Positions 1 to 7,717 of a DNA stretch of 64,000 nt are shown here, one piece after another. The stretch is taken from the NCBI RefSeq assembly GCF_030128825.1, contig NZ_CP119127.1:2046001-2110000 (forward strand). The letters are read 5' to 3'. Made by a program: the position numbers and the translations under genes. The notes below the pieces were generated by a model. The model made no database searches, was not told where the DNA came from, and saw nothing but the letters and a program-made list of their open reading frames with translations. Within the stretch, counting starts at the first letter, position 1. Each line of letters begins with the position of its first letter. This stretch comes from Sphingobium sp. WTD-1. Its GTDB lineage: Bacteria > Pseudomonadota > Alphaproteobacteria > Sphingomonadales > Sphingomonadaceae.

Positions 1-31
1 CTGCGCAGCGCCCACATTCGCATGCCTCCCG

Positions 32-619
32 ATGGCGGTAAGCCCGCAATGGCAGGATGCTATTGCCCGGATGGATGCCGCCAGCGCCGCCTATGACGCC
101 TACTACGACGCGACCTATGAACCGGCATGGGAGGCTGCCAAGGAATTGGCCAGCCGGCCAGACGAGCAACTGCAGCGTCGGCTGGATGCGATCCCCCATT
201 ACACGACGTCGCTGGCCCACGAGACGGCCGATGGCAATCTCGCACATATGACAACGGCCAACAGGCTCGACATCGGGCGCGCCATCGGGGGCGCTCAACT
301 CACGGACCTGAGCGATTATGTGTCCTGCTGCCGCGAGATGGTCAGCCTGATCAACAAGCGCATGGATGAACAAGATAGGGTCAAGGCTGAGTTCGATCAG
401 CCCAAGATCTACCCGGCGCAACTGATCTCGCCCGAGATCGCTCGAGAAGAAAAACGCCTTGAAGACGCGTCGCATGCGGCCTTCAAGGCCGTCTACAACT
501 TCGCTGCCGCCACGCCGGCCGATCTCATCGCCAAGATCGAATTCCTGAAAGCTCGGGATATCGACATCGACCACGACCAGATGCTGGCGGATCTCCGCCG
601 CGTGTTCGGGGAGGCCTGA
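32..619 (+). CDS. Hypothetical protein of the integrated element
   Basis: Not recognised. The 195-residue product is soluble-looking, mostly helical and rich in Ala, Asp and Glu, with no signal peptide, membrane segment or obvious motif; an early stretch is rich in Ala-Tyr-Asp. The same frame stays open upstream to the window edge, so the true start may lie outside; the ATG at 32 has no convincing ribosome site. It is the first visible gene of a plus-strand run of small, tightly packed genes that ends at the integrase, so a phage- or island-specific accessory role is likely. Alternative functions cannot be excluded. Confidence 0.6.
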   Translation: MAVSPQWQDAIARMDAASAAYDAYYDATYEPAWEAAKELASRPDEQLQRRLDAIPHYTTSLAHETADGNLAHMTTANRLDIGRAIGGAQLTDLSDYVSCCREMVSLINKRMDEQDRVKAEFDQPKIYPAQLISPEIAREEKRLEDASHAAFKAVYNFAAATPADLIAKIEFLKARDIDIDHDQMLADLRRVFGEA

Positions 620-622
620 GCC

Positions 623-958
623 ATGGGCGAACAGATCACGGATCAGGGCCAGGCGTTTATCGCTGCTTGGGACCGCTTTGCTTCCGCTGCCTGGGAAACG
701 CGTGGCGATCTCCCCAGCAGCGAACAGTCTCGCGCCGATGAAAACTTGTTGTCGATCGGCATCAGCGACGATCCGGCGGCGGTAGCGAAGAAACTGCGTT
801 ACGCGATGTATCTGAGGGCGCAAAGCCCTTGGCTCGAAGCCGCGGCGCTCGGCGCCGTAGTGCCGGACATGGCGGAACGCCTCATAAAGGACGACACGAT
901 CAATGAAGCGATCTGGTCGGCCATCGTAAGCCTCGAAGCGATGGAGGCACGGCCATGA
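623..958 (+). CDS. Hypothetical protein of the integrated element
   Basis: A 111-residue acidic helical protein with no recognised domain, signal peptide or membrane span. It starts 3 bp after the preceding stop and its stop codon overlaps the start of the next gene by 4 bp, so it is probably translated from the same message. It belongs to the small-gene module between the window edge and the integrase. Function unknown. Confidence 0.62.
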   Translation: MGEQITDQGQAFIAAWDRFASAAWETRGDLPSSEQSRADENLLSIGISDDPAAVAKKLRYAMYLRAQSPWLEAAALGAVVPDMAERLIKDDTINEAIWSAIVSLEAMEARP

Positions 959-1272
959 GCATCCATCGCCTTCCAACGGCCGCGCCGCGTAAAGTCCATC
1001 AGCCTAGCATCCGCGCCGTGCGCCAGTTCAAGGCCGCAAATCCTTGGCCCGGTGAACATAAGCTGCCTCATGAACGCGAGGCCGTATCGTTGGTCGCCCA
1101 GGCTGGGCGGTCCCCAGAACTGCTGATCCTGCTCGCCATGATGAAGGTGATGGCGCCGGAGCAGCGACAGGCGGTGCAGGACGCCGTTCACCGCATCCAC
1201 TTCGCTGCCGGTGATGACGTCTCCCTGCTCGCGTCGAGCTTGATCGCGGGCATCGGGAGGGACGGTCAATGA
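955..1272 (+). CDS. Hypothetical protein of the integrated element
   Basis: A 105-residue protein that starts inside the stop of its upstream neighbour (ATGA overlap) and ends with the same kind of overlap into the next gene. The N-terminal third is basic (Arg, His, Lys) and the rest helical; no known motif was found. Tight coupling on both sides supports a real gene in one operon. Function unknown. Confidence 0.6.
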   Translation: MSIHRLPTAAPRKVHQPSIRAVRQFKAANPWPGEHKLPHEREAVSLVAQAGRSPELLILLAMMKVMAPEQRQAVQDAVHRIHFAAGDDVSLLASSLIAGIGRDGQ

Positions 1273-1487
1273 GCACCTGTCTCCGCTGCGTCCACTTCCT
1301 CCAGGGCGGAGTGAACCCCAGCAGCATGTCGCCCGGTCATGCCGAGCGGGCCGACGACGTCGGCCTGTGCCGGCGATACCCGCCACGCTGGGCGCAGGAC
1401 ACTACCGACGACGGCGGTTCCTTCGACTTCCCCGCCATCCATCAGGATCATCGCTGCGGCGAGTTTCAGCCAAGGATTTCGATATGA
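1269..1487 (+). CDS. Small Cys/His protein, putative metal-binding, first of an adjacent pair
   Basis: A 72-residue protein with a CLRCVHF motif (Cys-x2-Cys-x-His) at residues 4-9, a single Cys followed by Arg-Arg-Tyr-Pro near residue 34, and a final HRCGEF near residue 62. The spacing resembles small zinc- or iron-binding phage proteins but matches no family I can name. Start and stop both overlap neighbouring genes by 4 bp. The next gene has the same overall pattern, so the two may be diverged duplicates. Metal binding is an inference from Cys/His content. Confidence 0.55.
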   Translation: MSTCLRCVHFLQGGVNPSSMSPGHAERADDVGLCRRYPPRWAQDTTDDGGSFDFPAIHQDHRCGEFQPRISI

Positions 1488-1813
1488 CTGACGTCCGCAA
1501 TTGCTCGACCTGCATCTATTGGCGAGCCGGCGCCAGCACCGACATGACCATGGCCGCCCGTGACGAAAGCTACGAGGACGTGGGCGCTTGCGAGAACTTC
1601 GCGCCGATGATCTACATCATCAACGAAGGCCCGGTGTCACTCCAGCCGACGACGCATGCCACGCGCTGCTGCGCGGAATGGCAACCGATCTGGGGCGGCG
1701 ACGGCCCGGATGATGATCCCGACGAGGAGCCGGCGCCCAAGCCCACTCCCGAACCGGACCGCGACAAGGTCCGCCGCCTTTTCCCCAATCCTCCCCGGCC
1801 GATCGCCGCATGA
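1484..1813 (+). CDS. Small Cys-rich protein, second of the pair
   Basis: A 109-residue protein beginning with CSTCIYW (Cys-x2-Cys) at residues 6-9, then Gly-Ala-Cys near residue 37, a Cys-Cys pair near residue 63 followed by Ala-Glu-Trp, and a Pro/Asp/Glu-rich tail. The order (CxxC, mid Cys after Gly, late Cys before an aromatic) parallels the preceding protein. I chose the ATG at 1484, which overlaps the previous stop, over the longer open frame from 1367 that would run over that gene. Possibly a zinc-ribbon-like phage protein; function unknown. Confidence 0.55.
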   Translation: MTDVRNCSTCIYWRAGASTDMTMAARDESYEDVGACENFAPMIYIINEGPVSLQPTTHATRCCAEWQPIWGGDGPDDDPDEEPAPKPTPEPDRDKVRRLFPNPPRPIAA

Positions 1814-1827
1814 AGGAGCGTGGTCCC

Positions 1828-2256
1828 ATGACTTCCACCGATGCCAAGCGGAATTATACCGCCGAAGAGACGACGGCCTATGAGGCCTATCTGAGCGCGG
1901 TTGCTGAGCACAATATCACCTGCGCCCGCTCCGGCGCCACTACGCGCGAGAAGATGGACGCGGCATTTTCTGCCGATGCCGCATGGAAGCGCTTTTGCGA
2001 AGTCGCTGGCCTTGTGCCTGGCTCGACCCGATCGCCGGAGGATATCCGGATGATCGAGCGGCTGCAGAAGGAAATCGGCGATATGGTCGAGACCACCCGT
2101 AGCGCGTGGTCGATGATCCGCGCCGCCGACGGCATGAATGTGATCGAGTTTCGCGCCAGCAACGTCGATCAGGATGATCACAATGCGTGCGTCTGCCTGA
2201 TCCGGGACGCGGAGCTAATCCTCTGCAAGCTGATCGCCAAGGCGGACGGCGCATGA
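1828..2256 (+). CDS. Hypothetical protein of the integrated element
   Basis: A 142-residue mostly helical protein with no recognised domain. The frame opens at an ATG at 1810, but an AAGGAG Shine-Dalgarno sequence at 1813-1818 sits nine bases before the ATG at 1828, which is therefore the better start. The C-terminal end overlaps the next gene by 4 bp. Nothing suggests secretion or membrane insertion. Function unknown. Confidence 0.6.
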   Translation: MTSTDAKRNYTAEETTAYEAYLSAVAEHNITCARSGATTREKMDAAFSADAAWKRFCEVAGLVPGSTRSPEDIRMIERLQKEIGDMVETTRSAWSMIRAADGMNVIEFRASNVDQDDHNACVCLIRDAELILCKLIAKADGA

Positions 2257-2555
2257 CCGGCGTTCGCCTCACCGTGCCCAGCAGCTTCACCTTCATGGTG
2301 GCGCGCAAGGGCCGCACCGTCCGTCCGGGCGTGACGCTCCCCCGCGCGCGCTATCAGACGCTGGATGAAGCCGCGACCGAGGCCGAAGTGCAGGCGGCGG
2401 CCAGCCCTGGCCAAGTCATGATCGTCTTTCAGGAAGTTCTGCGGGTGAAGCTCGATCCCGCAACCATCGATCCAGCCGTTGTCCCCCAGGCGGTTGGTGG
2501 AGCCGGGCGGCTTTCGTCCCCCCGGTCGCCCGGCTCCGAAGGTGATCAGTCGTGA
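2253..2555 (+). CDS. Hypothetical protein of the integrated element
   Basis: A 100-residue protein whose N-terminal half looks beta-rich (Val, Thr, Phe, Arg) and whose last 25 residues are a Gly/Ser/Pro-rich low-complexity tail. The ATG at 2253 overlaps the previous stop, and its own TGA overlaps the GTG of the next gene, so it appears translationally coupled on both sides. No family recognised. Confidence 0.58.
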   Translation: MTGVRLTVPSSFTFMVARKGRTVRPGVTLPRARYQTLDEAATEAEVQAAASPGQVMIVFQEVLRVKLDPATIDPAVVPQAVGGAGRLSSPRSPGSEGDQS

Positions 2556-3775
2556 AGGGCCGGGCTTATTCCCCCGAGCATGAGCGGGTGATGACCTATC
2601 TCCGCCATGCCGAGAAGTCGAAAGGGTCTGTCGCCGGCCCGACGGACTTGCAGATCAAAGTGCAGGCTGACCTGCCCAGCGAGAAGCGCGTACTGGAAAT
2701 CCTGGCCGACCTGTCCGACGCCCGCCGCATCCAGATCAACCGGCAGGGCCGCCGGCGCGCGATCACGACCTTTGCCGACCGGTTCGATGATAGCGACGAT
2801 ATCAGCGCGAGGATTCAGGCAAGGAACTCGACCTCAAACCCGCAGAAATCCGCGGTTTGCGGCACCATGCCGCGCTCGGAGGAACTCGGTGGATTCGCCC
2901 GGCCGGCTACAACGCCGAATAACGCCGGGAACCCGCAGAAATCCGCCGTTTCTACCCGGCCGGTTGCAGGCTCTAAGCGATGGCCGGCCGCCAAGGGAAA
3001 TCCGCCGTCGGTCGAGAACCGGAGCCCGACCGAACTGCGCCTTGATGACAGCTATCAGCGCTCGACTGACAACGGCGCCAGCAAGGCGCTGATCAAGCGG
3101 ATCGCGACTGGCTGGGACTGGCGCATGTGCCTGCCGCTGGTCGTGTCGAAGCGCGACGACGGATCGCTATGGGTGATCGACGGCCAGCACCGACTGGCGG
3201 CGGCGCTGTTGCGCGGCGATATCCAGTTCCTGCCCTGCTGCGTCGGCGTCTATGGCAGCGTCGCGGATGAGGCCGCCATGTTCGTCGCCATGAACCGGGC
3301 GCGCAAGCCGATGAACCGGCTGGACGACTTCCACGCCGCCATCGCCAGCGGTGACAGCGAGGCGATCGAGATCACCCGCCTGATCACTGACGCAGGATTC
3401 ACCGTGTCGCGTAAGACCGGCTCGCAGTCGTGGCGCCCGGGCGAGGTGGCCTTTACTAGCGCGATATCGAAGGTGCTGCGCAAGCATGGCGCGAAGGTCT
3501 GCGCCGATGCGCTGCGGACGATGCAGGAGGCTTGGCCCGGCGAAGTGCTGAATGCCGGCGCTAGCATGTTCACGGCGCTGACGAAGCTCGCGATCAGCCC
3601 GCCCGACGGGTTCGACCATGACCGCCTGTTCCGGGCGCTGCGCAAGCGCACCCAGCGCGAATGGGCCAGCTTCCTGAGCGAGACCAAGGGCGGTGGCGAT
3701 GATCGCGCGGCCCAGCTGCGCCAGGTGCTGCTGATGGCCTACGAGGAAGAGACGGGGGCGGGCGATGATCGTTGA
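2552..3775 (+). CDS. ParB/sulfiredoxin-fold (DUF6551-like) protein
   Basis: A 407-residue protein starting at GTG 2552, overlapping the previous stop. The first ~80 residues look like a winged-helix DNA-binding region. A low-complexity linker (about 90-150) carries a repeated NPQKSAV segment encoded by two near-identical 22-bp sequences. The C-terminal part (about 160-400) has the motif IDGQHRLAAALL near residues 208-219, typical of the ParB/Srx nuclease-like fold, followed by an AMNRARKPMN segment as in DUF6551 proteins of phages and islands. Such proteins are thought to bind DNA; catalytic activity is not demonstrable here. It is the largest gene of the module and a candidate for its replication or partition function. 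Confidence 0.68.
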   Translation: MKGRAYSPEHERVMTYLRHAEKSKGSVAGPTDLQIKVQADLPSEKRVLEILADLSDARRIQINRQGRRRAITTFADRFDDSDDISARIQARNSTSNPQKSAVCGTMPRSEELGGFARPATTPNNAGNPQKSAVSTRPVAGSKRWPAAKGNPPSVENRSPTELRLDDSYQRSTDNGASKALIKRIATGWDWRMCLPLVVSKRDDGSLWVIDGQHRLAAALLRGDIQFLPCCVGVYGSVADEAAMFVAMNRARKPMNRLDDFHAAIASGDSEAIEITRLITDAGFTVSRKTGSQSWRPGEVAFTSAISKVLRKHGAKVCADALRTMQEAWPGEVLNAGASMFTALTKLAISPPDGFDHDRLFRALRKRTQREWASFLSETKGGGDDRAAQLRQVLLMAYEEETGAGDDR

Positions 3776-4022
3776 AATCCCCGTCTACCACCGTCCCGAC
3801 GGTTCGCGGACGATCGGCCAGCCGGACCCGCGCCACGGCGTCAGGCTGGGCAGGATCGCGATGGCGTTGAACGGGCCGAGTTTTCGGCCCGTCGACTGCG
3901 GACGAAATTCGTACGCAGTCCCAAAGGTATCGAACGAAATTCGTTCAATGCCGCCTTGCGACTGTCTGTCATGCCAGACCGGCCGCCCCGATTACCCCTG
4001 TTTGATTGAGGATGGCCAATGA
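3765..4022 (+). CDS. Small Cys-containing protein with palindromic DNA inside its frame
   Basis: An 85-residue protein overlapping the end of the preceding gene by 11 bp and the start of the next by 4 bp. The C-terminal third has a CDCLSCQTGRPDYPC cluster (four Cys within 15 residues), suggesting a metal-binding knuckle. Two related inverted repeats lie within its coding DNA (3902-3912 and 3932-3946). No family recognised. It may be a genuine short protein, or partly an open frame over regulatory DNA; the overlaps favour the former. Confidence 0.5.
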   Translation: MIVEIPVYHRPDGSRTIGQPDPRHGVRLGRIAMALNGPSFRPVDCGRNSYAVPKVSNEIRSMPPCDCLSCQTGRPDYPCLIEDGQ

Positions 4023-4231
4023 CCGAGGGCGAAAAGCTGATCGACGTCACCGACGCAATCGTCAACAATTTGGTCGCGGAGCACGGCTTCCCGGTGATCG
4101 CGGCCATCTTGGGGTCCGCGGCGGCCATCGCTGTCCTCAATGGGCGCGAGCCCTACCTCCGAGAAGTACTTGCTATGCTCGAAGTCACCATCGATCAGAT
4201 GGTGGCCCACCGGAAGGAATCTGCATCGTGA
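4019..4231 (+). CDS. Small hypothetical protein with one hydrophobic segment
   Basis: A 70-residue protein. Residues about 22-42 form a moderately hydrophobic stretch (Phe-Pro-Val-Ile-Ala-Ala-Ile-Leu) that could be a single membrane helix. ATG overlaps the previous stop; its TGA overlaps the GTG of the membrane protein that follows. Coupling to a membrane protein suggests a joint role, which is inference only. Confidence 0.55.
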   Translation: MTEGEKLIDVTDAIVNNLVAEHGFPVIAAILGSAAAIAVLNGREPYLREVLAMLEVTIDQMVAHRKESAS

Positions 4232-4674
4232 CCGTGCTTTCCCGCTTCGATGCCTGGTTGGGCAAGACGCTGTTCCACCCGCCGATCATCCTTGCCTGTC
4301 AGCTCACTCGGCAGACGCAATATGCGATGAACCGGGCGCTGTGGTTCTTCGCCGCGTGTCACGCGACCTATTACGCCCAGGGCGCGAGCTGGGGAATTGT
4401 GGCCATCCTTTGGTCGTGGGTGCTTGTCACCTTCATTAGCGCGACAGTGACCCCCGATATGCCGACGGCATCGTTCGGCTTCTGGCGCTTCATCTGGTGG
4501 CTGATCTTCGCGCTAGGCGTGGCGAGCGCCTGCACCACTGGCGAATTGAGTGACGGCACGGTCCGCGCCCTCATCATCCTGTTCGCTGAATATGCCTCAA
4601 CCATCAAGACGATCCCGCCGCGCAGGAAGCGCGAGAAGCGGGCGAGCGCGAAGGAGGCGTTCAATGGCCAGTAA
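4228..4674 (+). CDS. Small integral membrane protein
   Basis: A 148-residue protein starting at GTG 4228 within the previous stop. It has about three or four hydrophobic segments (near residues 30-45, 50-70, 85-105 and 110-130) and a strongly basic C-terminal tail (Pro-Pro-Arg-Arg-Lys-Arg and further Lys/Arg), which predicts a cytoplasmic C-terminus. It overlaps the AlpA-like gene by 11 bp. No recognised family; holin-like, defence or entry-exclusion roles are possible but unsupported. Confidence 0.58.
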   Translation: MTVLSRFDAWLGKTLFHPPIILACQLTRQTQYAMNRALWFFAACHATYYAQGASWGIVAILWSWVLVTFISATVTPDMPTASFGFWRFIWWLIFALGVASACTTGELSDGTVRALIILFAEYASTIKTIPPRRKREKRASAKEAFNGQ

Positions 4675-4852
4675 TCCCGATCGCCTCATTTCGCTTGCCG
4701 AGGTCAAGGAATTGACCGGGCTCGGAAAGACGATGATCTACCGCATGATCAAGGCAGGAAGTTTTCCGCAACAGTATAAGCCAGGAGGCTTTGCAAGCCG
4801 CTGGAGCGAGTGCGAGATATTGGCCTGGCGCGAATCTCAGCGCGCAGCTTGA
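4664..4852 (+). CDS. AlpA-family transcriptional regulator / excisionase-like protein
   Basis: A 62-residue protein with the AlpA winged-helix pattern: LISLAEVKELTGLGKTMIYR, then GSFPQQYKPGG, then a W-x6-I-x2-W end (SECEILAWRE). AlpA proteins activate integrase or control excision in P4-like elements, which fits the convergent integrase 260 bp away. The ATG at 4664 is preceded by AAGGAG at 4651-4656; the longer frame from 4550 would overlap the membrane gene. Family assignment is secure; its exact role here is inferred from context. Confidence 0.85.
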   Translation: MASNPDRLISLAEVKELTGLGKTMIYRMIKAGSFPQQYKPGGFASRWSECEILAWRESQRAA

Positions 4853-4863
4853 GGAGGAAATAG

Positions 4864-5115
4864 GTGGACGATACTCAGGGCACTTTCGAAGATCGCATCC
4901 AGCACGCGGCCGATTATTTCGCCGAACAGATCGATGAGATTGCAACGAGGACGTATGTGCGGGAGGGCATTTTGAAACAGGCTGTCGTGGCCGCGATCTG
5001 GGCACTTTTTGAGAAAATGCCCGACGAGCGCGGAGCCCTTGCCGACATATTGGAGGATTTCCCCGCTATAGTCCGAGAAGCGGCGGCGAATGCTCGTAAA
5101 GCCGAGGACGACTAA
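4864..5115 (+). CDS. Hypothetical acidic protein next to the integrase
   Basis: An 83-residue acidic helical protein starting at GTG 4864 behind a strong purine-rich site (GAGGAGGAAA at about 4851-4860). Its last 4 bp overlap the 3' end of the convergent integrase gene. No motif recognised; size and position recall small accessory proteins beside island integrases. Confidence 0.6.
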   Translation: MDDTQGTFEDRIQHAADYFAEQIDEIATRTYVREGILKQAVVAAIWALFEKMPDERGALADILEDFPAIVREAAANARKAEDD

Positions 5116-6419
5116 ATTCTGCCCGGTCCTGTTGCCGCGTAGCGGATGGGCTGCCCGAGGTGGATCTCGGGCGGCCAAAAGCCCTCCAGCAGCATATCTG
5201 CCCAATCCTGAGCCAGTTCGCGGCGCCTATCCATGTATGATGCCCGGTTGTAGGCGCCCTCGACCTTGTTCTGGGGGATATGCGCCAGCATCAGGTCGAT
5301 GATAGCGCGATCGTCAACCATCCCGAGGGCTTTGGCGCGCTCATTCATTATCGTGGAAAAGGCGGCGCGGAAGCCATGCGGAACATGACGCTGGTGGTAT
5401 CCGGCGCGGATGAGCAGGGCACGCAAGGTGTTCTCGCTTATAGGCCGGTGCATGTGGCGCTCGCCGGGGAACATCAAATCCAGATCGCCGGTCAAGGTGT
5501 GCAGCACTTTCAGCACGTCGACAGACTGCCGAGCGAGAGGCACGAGGTGATCACCATCCGCTTCGGCCTTGCGATCCCCGTCGCCTTTCATGCGCGCGGC
5601 GGGAATGCGCCAGAGGGGCGTCGGGCCGTATAGATTCTCGATCTCATCCCACCGCGCAAATCGAAGCTCACCCGGCCGGACCGCAGTCAGCGCGTGGAAG
5701 CGCAGCGCCAGCTTAGTGATGGCCCGGCAGCGCTCACCCTCCGCATCTATCAGAATTTGGCGCAAGCCGGTCAGAGATGTCACGGCCGGCTGCTTCTTCG
5801 CCCGCGGTTTCGGCTTCAACGCCTTGCCCAGGCTGGCGGCGGGGTCGCTGTCGCAGATGCCGGCCGCAATTCCATAGACGAAGACAGACGAGAGACGCGC
5901 GCGAATGCGGTGCGCGGTTTCAATCGCGCCCCGATCCTCGACCAAGGTCAGCAGCTCAAGAAGCTTCGGGGCCTTAATGGAGGTGATAGGCAGGTCGCCA
6001 ATATGGTCGAAGATATTCTCGGACAGGCTATCAATCACGTCCTGAGCATGAACGGCCGACCATCGGACCTTGGTTTTACCCCACCAGGCCCGCGCTACAG
6101 TCTCGAACGTGTTGTCGTTTGCCAATGCCTGCGCTTTGGCCGCGACCCTGCGTTCGATGCCGGGATCTTTGCCATCGCGCAGTAACGCCTTGGCAGCATC
6201 GCGCTTGCCACGCGCATCGAGCAGGGAGACGGCAGGGTAGGAGCCGAAGGCGAGGGTCTTCTGCGCGGGCTTGCCCTTGGCGTTGAGGCCATAGGTGTAG
6301 TTCATGCGCCAGTGCTTTCCGCCAGCGCGTGAGACCTGAAGATAGAGCTGGCCCGAATCCGACAGGCGATAATCCTTTTCCCGAGCCTTGGCCGCCTTGA
6401 TCTTCGCGTCGTTCAGCAT
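5112..6419 (-). CDS. P4-type tyrosine recombinase (integrase)
   Basis: A 435-residue site-specific recombinase with the P4-integrase layout: an N-terminal DUF4102-like arm-binding domain (about 1-85), a core-binding helical domain (about 100-205) and the catalytic domain. Catalytic residues, numbered from the ATG at 6419, are Arg248 (AVRPGELR), Lys278 (RMKGDG), His348 and Arg351 (HGFR), His380 (LAHIPQ) and the nucleophile Tyr390 (AYNR), so the enzyme looks intact. The frame extends to 6470, but a GAGGGTGAG site just before 6419 favours the shorter start. It lies past the 3' end of the tRNA-Ser gene in the same orientation, the classic arrangement for integration into that tRNA. It marks the right end of the element to its left. 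Confidence 0.93.
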   Translation of the reverse strand: MLNDAKIKAAKAREKDYRLSDSGQLYLQVSRAGGKHWRMNYTYGLNAKGKPAQKTLAFGSYPAVSLLDARGKRDAAKALLRDGKDPGIERRVAAKAQALANDNTFETVARAWWGKTKVRWSAVHAQDVIDSLSENIFDHIGDLPITSIKAPKLLELLTLVEDRGAIETAHRIRARLSSVFVYGIAAGICDSDPAASLGKALKPKPRAKKQPAVTSLTGLRQILIDAEGERCRAITKLALRFHALTAVRPGELRFARWDEIENLYGPTPLWRIPAARMKGDGDRKAEADGDHLVPLARQSVDVLKVLHTLTGDLDLMFPGERHMHRPISENTLRALLIRAGYHQRHVPHGFRAAFSTIMNERAKALGMVDDRAIIDLMLAHIPQNKVEGAYNRASYMDRRRELAQDWADMLLEGFWPPEIHLGQPIRYAATGPGRI

Positions 6420-6585
6420 CTCACCCTCGATACCATGGATGCCATGGCCCGATACCATGTCATCTACCATGCTGACCGGTGAACGCCCATGAACGAAAGC
6501 GGAACGCCGGATAAGCCGAATATGAGCAAAAACCCCAGAAAATCAAGGTTTGGTGAACGGTTGAGAACTGTTGAGGAAGCAAACT

Positions 6586-6620
6586 TGGCGGAGCGGGAGG
6601 GATTCGAACCCTCGATACGC
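6586..6620 (-). other. Predicted attachment site (att) at the tRNA-Ser 3' end
   Basis: P4-type integrases recombine at the T arm and 3' end of tRNA genes. The element side (integrase, AlpA, small genes) begins immediately downstream of this tRNA, so the T-arm/3'-end sequence should recur as a direct repeat at the far end of the element. I found no second copy between 1 and 6585, so the partner site is expected beyond the left window edge. Exact boundaries are not visible. Confidence 0.5.
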
Positions 6621-6676
6621 TTTTGACGTATACTCACTTTCCAGGCGAGCGCCTTCGACCACTCGGCCACCGCTCC
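6586..6676 (-). tRNA. tRNA-Ser(GGA)
   Basis: The minus strand reads GGAGCGG (acceptor 5' side), a serine-type D arm, the anticodon loop CTGGAAA with anticodon GGA, a long variable arm, a TTCGAAT T loop and the 3' acceptor strand CCGCTCC, then G and an encoded CCA. The long variable arm and GGA anticodon identify tRNA-Ser. Because the integrase gene starts about 165 bp beyond the 3' end, the 3' half of this gene is the likely attachment core of the island. Confidence 0.95.
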
Positions 6677-6814
6677 GCAGGAACCCCATCGTCGCTGTAA
6701 GCGGCGTGAATCGGGTTCATATTCCATCGCACTGGAGGCGGCTCCCTATCGCGCGACAACGCACTAGGCAAGGGGATGCTTTACTTTCTTGCGCGGCAAT
6801 TGTTTGATTGGGTC

Positions 6815-7717
6815 ATGACCCTTCGCCGCCGTGTCGCGCTGCTCGCGCCCTTCATCGTCATCCTGCCCCTTGCCGCTGCCGATGCGGCCGATCCGCCGGC
6901 CACGCCCAGCGCGGTCGTGGCGCAGGCGCCGGCCAGTGCCTGGCGCACCGTCCCGGCGCAGGATCTGCTGGTGATGACGATCGAGGGCGGCAAGCGCGTG
7001 GTGATCCAACTGGCGCCGCAATTCGGGCCGCGCCATGTCGCCAATATCCGCGCGCTCGCCACCGCCCATTGGTGGGACGGCACCAGCATCAACCGGGTGC
7101 AGGACAATTATGTCGTCCAATGGGGCGACGCGACCGAGAAGAAGCCGCTGCCTACCGGCCTCGCGCCGACCAGTCCGGCCGACTATGTCCAGTCGCTTGG
7201 GGGCATGAAGGCGAAGCTGACGCCGCTGCCCTATCCCGATCCCTATGCGCCGGCGACCGGGTTCATCGATGGCTGGCCGGTGGCGATCGACGGGGACGCC
7301 GCCTGGCTGCCGCACTGCTATGGCATGATCGGCGTCGGCCGCAACATGTCGCCCGATGCCGGCACGGGGGCGGAACTCTACACCGTGATCGGCCAAGCGC
7401 CGCGCCAGCTCGATCGCAACATCGCGGTCGTCGGCCGCATCGTCGAGGGGATGGCCGCGCTCACCAGCCTGCCGCGCGGTAGCGGTGACTTAGGCTTCTA
7501 CACCGACGCCGAACGCAAGCTGCCGATCGTCTCGGTGCGGCTGGCCAGCGATCTGCCCGAAGCGGAGCGCCCTCGCTTCCAGGTGATGGATACAGGCTCG
7601 GCCAGTTTTACCGACTATCTGCGTCTGCGTGCCAACCGGAAGGATGATTTCTACGATCGGCCTGCCGGGGGCGTCGACCTGTGCAACGCGCCGGTGCCGG
7701 TGCGCCTGGCGCCCTAA
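6815..7717 (+). CDS. Exported cyclophilin-type peptidyl-prolyl cis-trans isomerase
   Basis: A 300-residue secreted protein: a signal peptide (basic MTLRRR, hydrophobic core, Ala-rich end near residue 25) followed by a cyclophilin domain. It should catalyse proline isomerisation in the periplasm. The domain opens with a strand ending [19 protein letters not shown], matching the cyclophilin start in which a small acidic protein is cleared (normally ...PVTVANF). Relative to short bacterial cyclophilins it carries insertions and a C-terminal extension, a variant seen in sphingomonads. The frame opens at 6776, but the ATG at 6815 gives a standard signal peptide. The stop overlaps the convergent Lrp gene by 4 bp. 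Confidence 0.75.
   Translation: MTLRRRVALLAPFIVILPLAAADAADPPATPSAVVAQAPASAWRTVPAQDLLVMTIEGGKRVVIQLAPQFGPRHVANIRALATAHWWDGTSINRVQDNYVVQWGDATEKKPLPTGLAPTSPADYVQSLGGMKAKLTPLPYPDPYAPATGFIDGWPVAIDGDAAWLPHCYGMIGVGRNMSPDAGTGAELYTVIGQAPRQLDRNIAVVGRIVEGMAALTSLPRGSGDLGFYTDAERKLPIVSVRLASDLPEAERPRFQVMDTGSASFTDYLRLRANRKDDFYDRPAGGVDLCNAPVPVRLAP

Noticed and set aside
1-6585. Second attachment repeat for the tRNA-Ser island inside the window
   Set aside because: No stretch matching the tRNA T arm and acceptor end was found left of the integrase.
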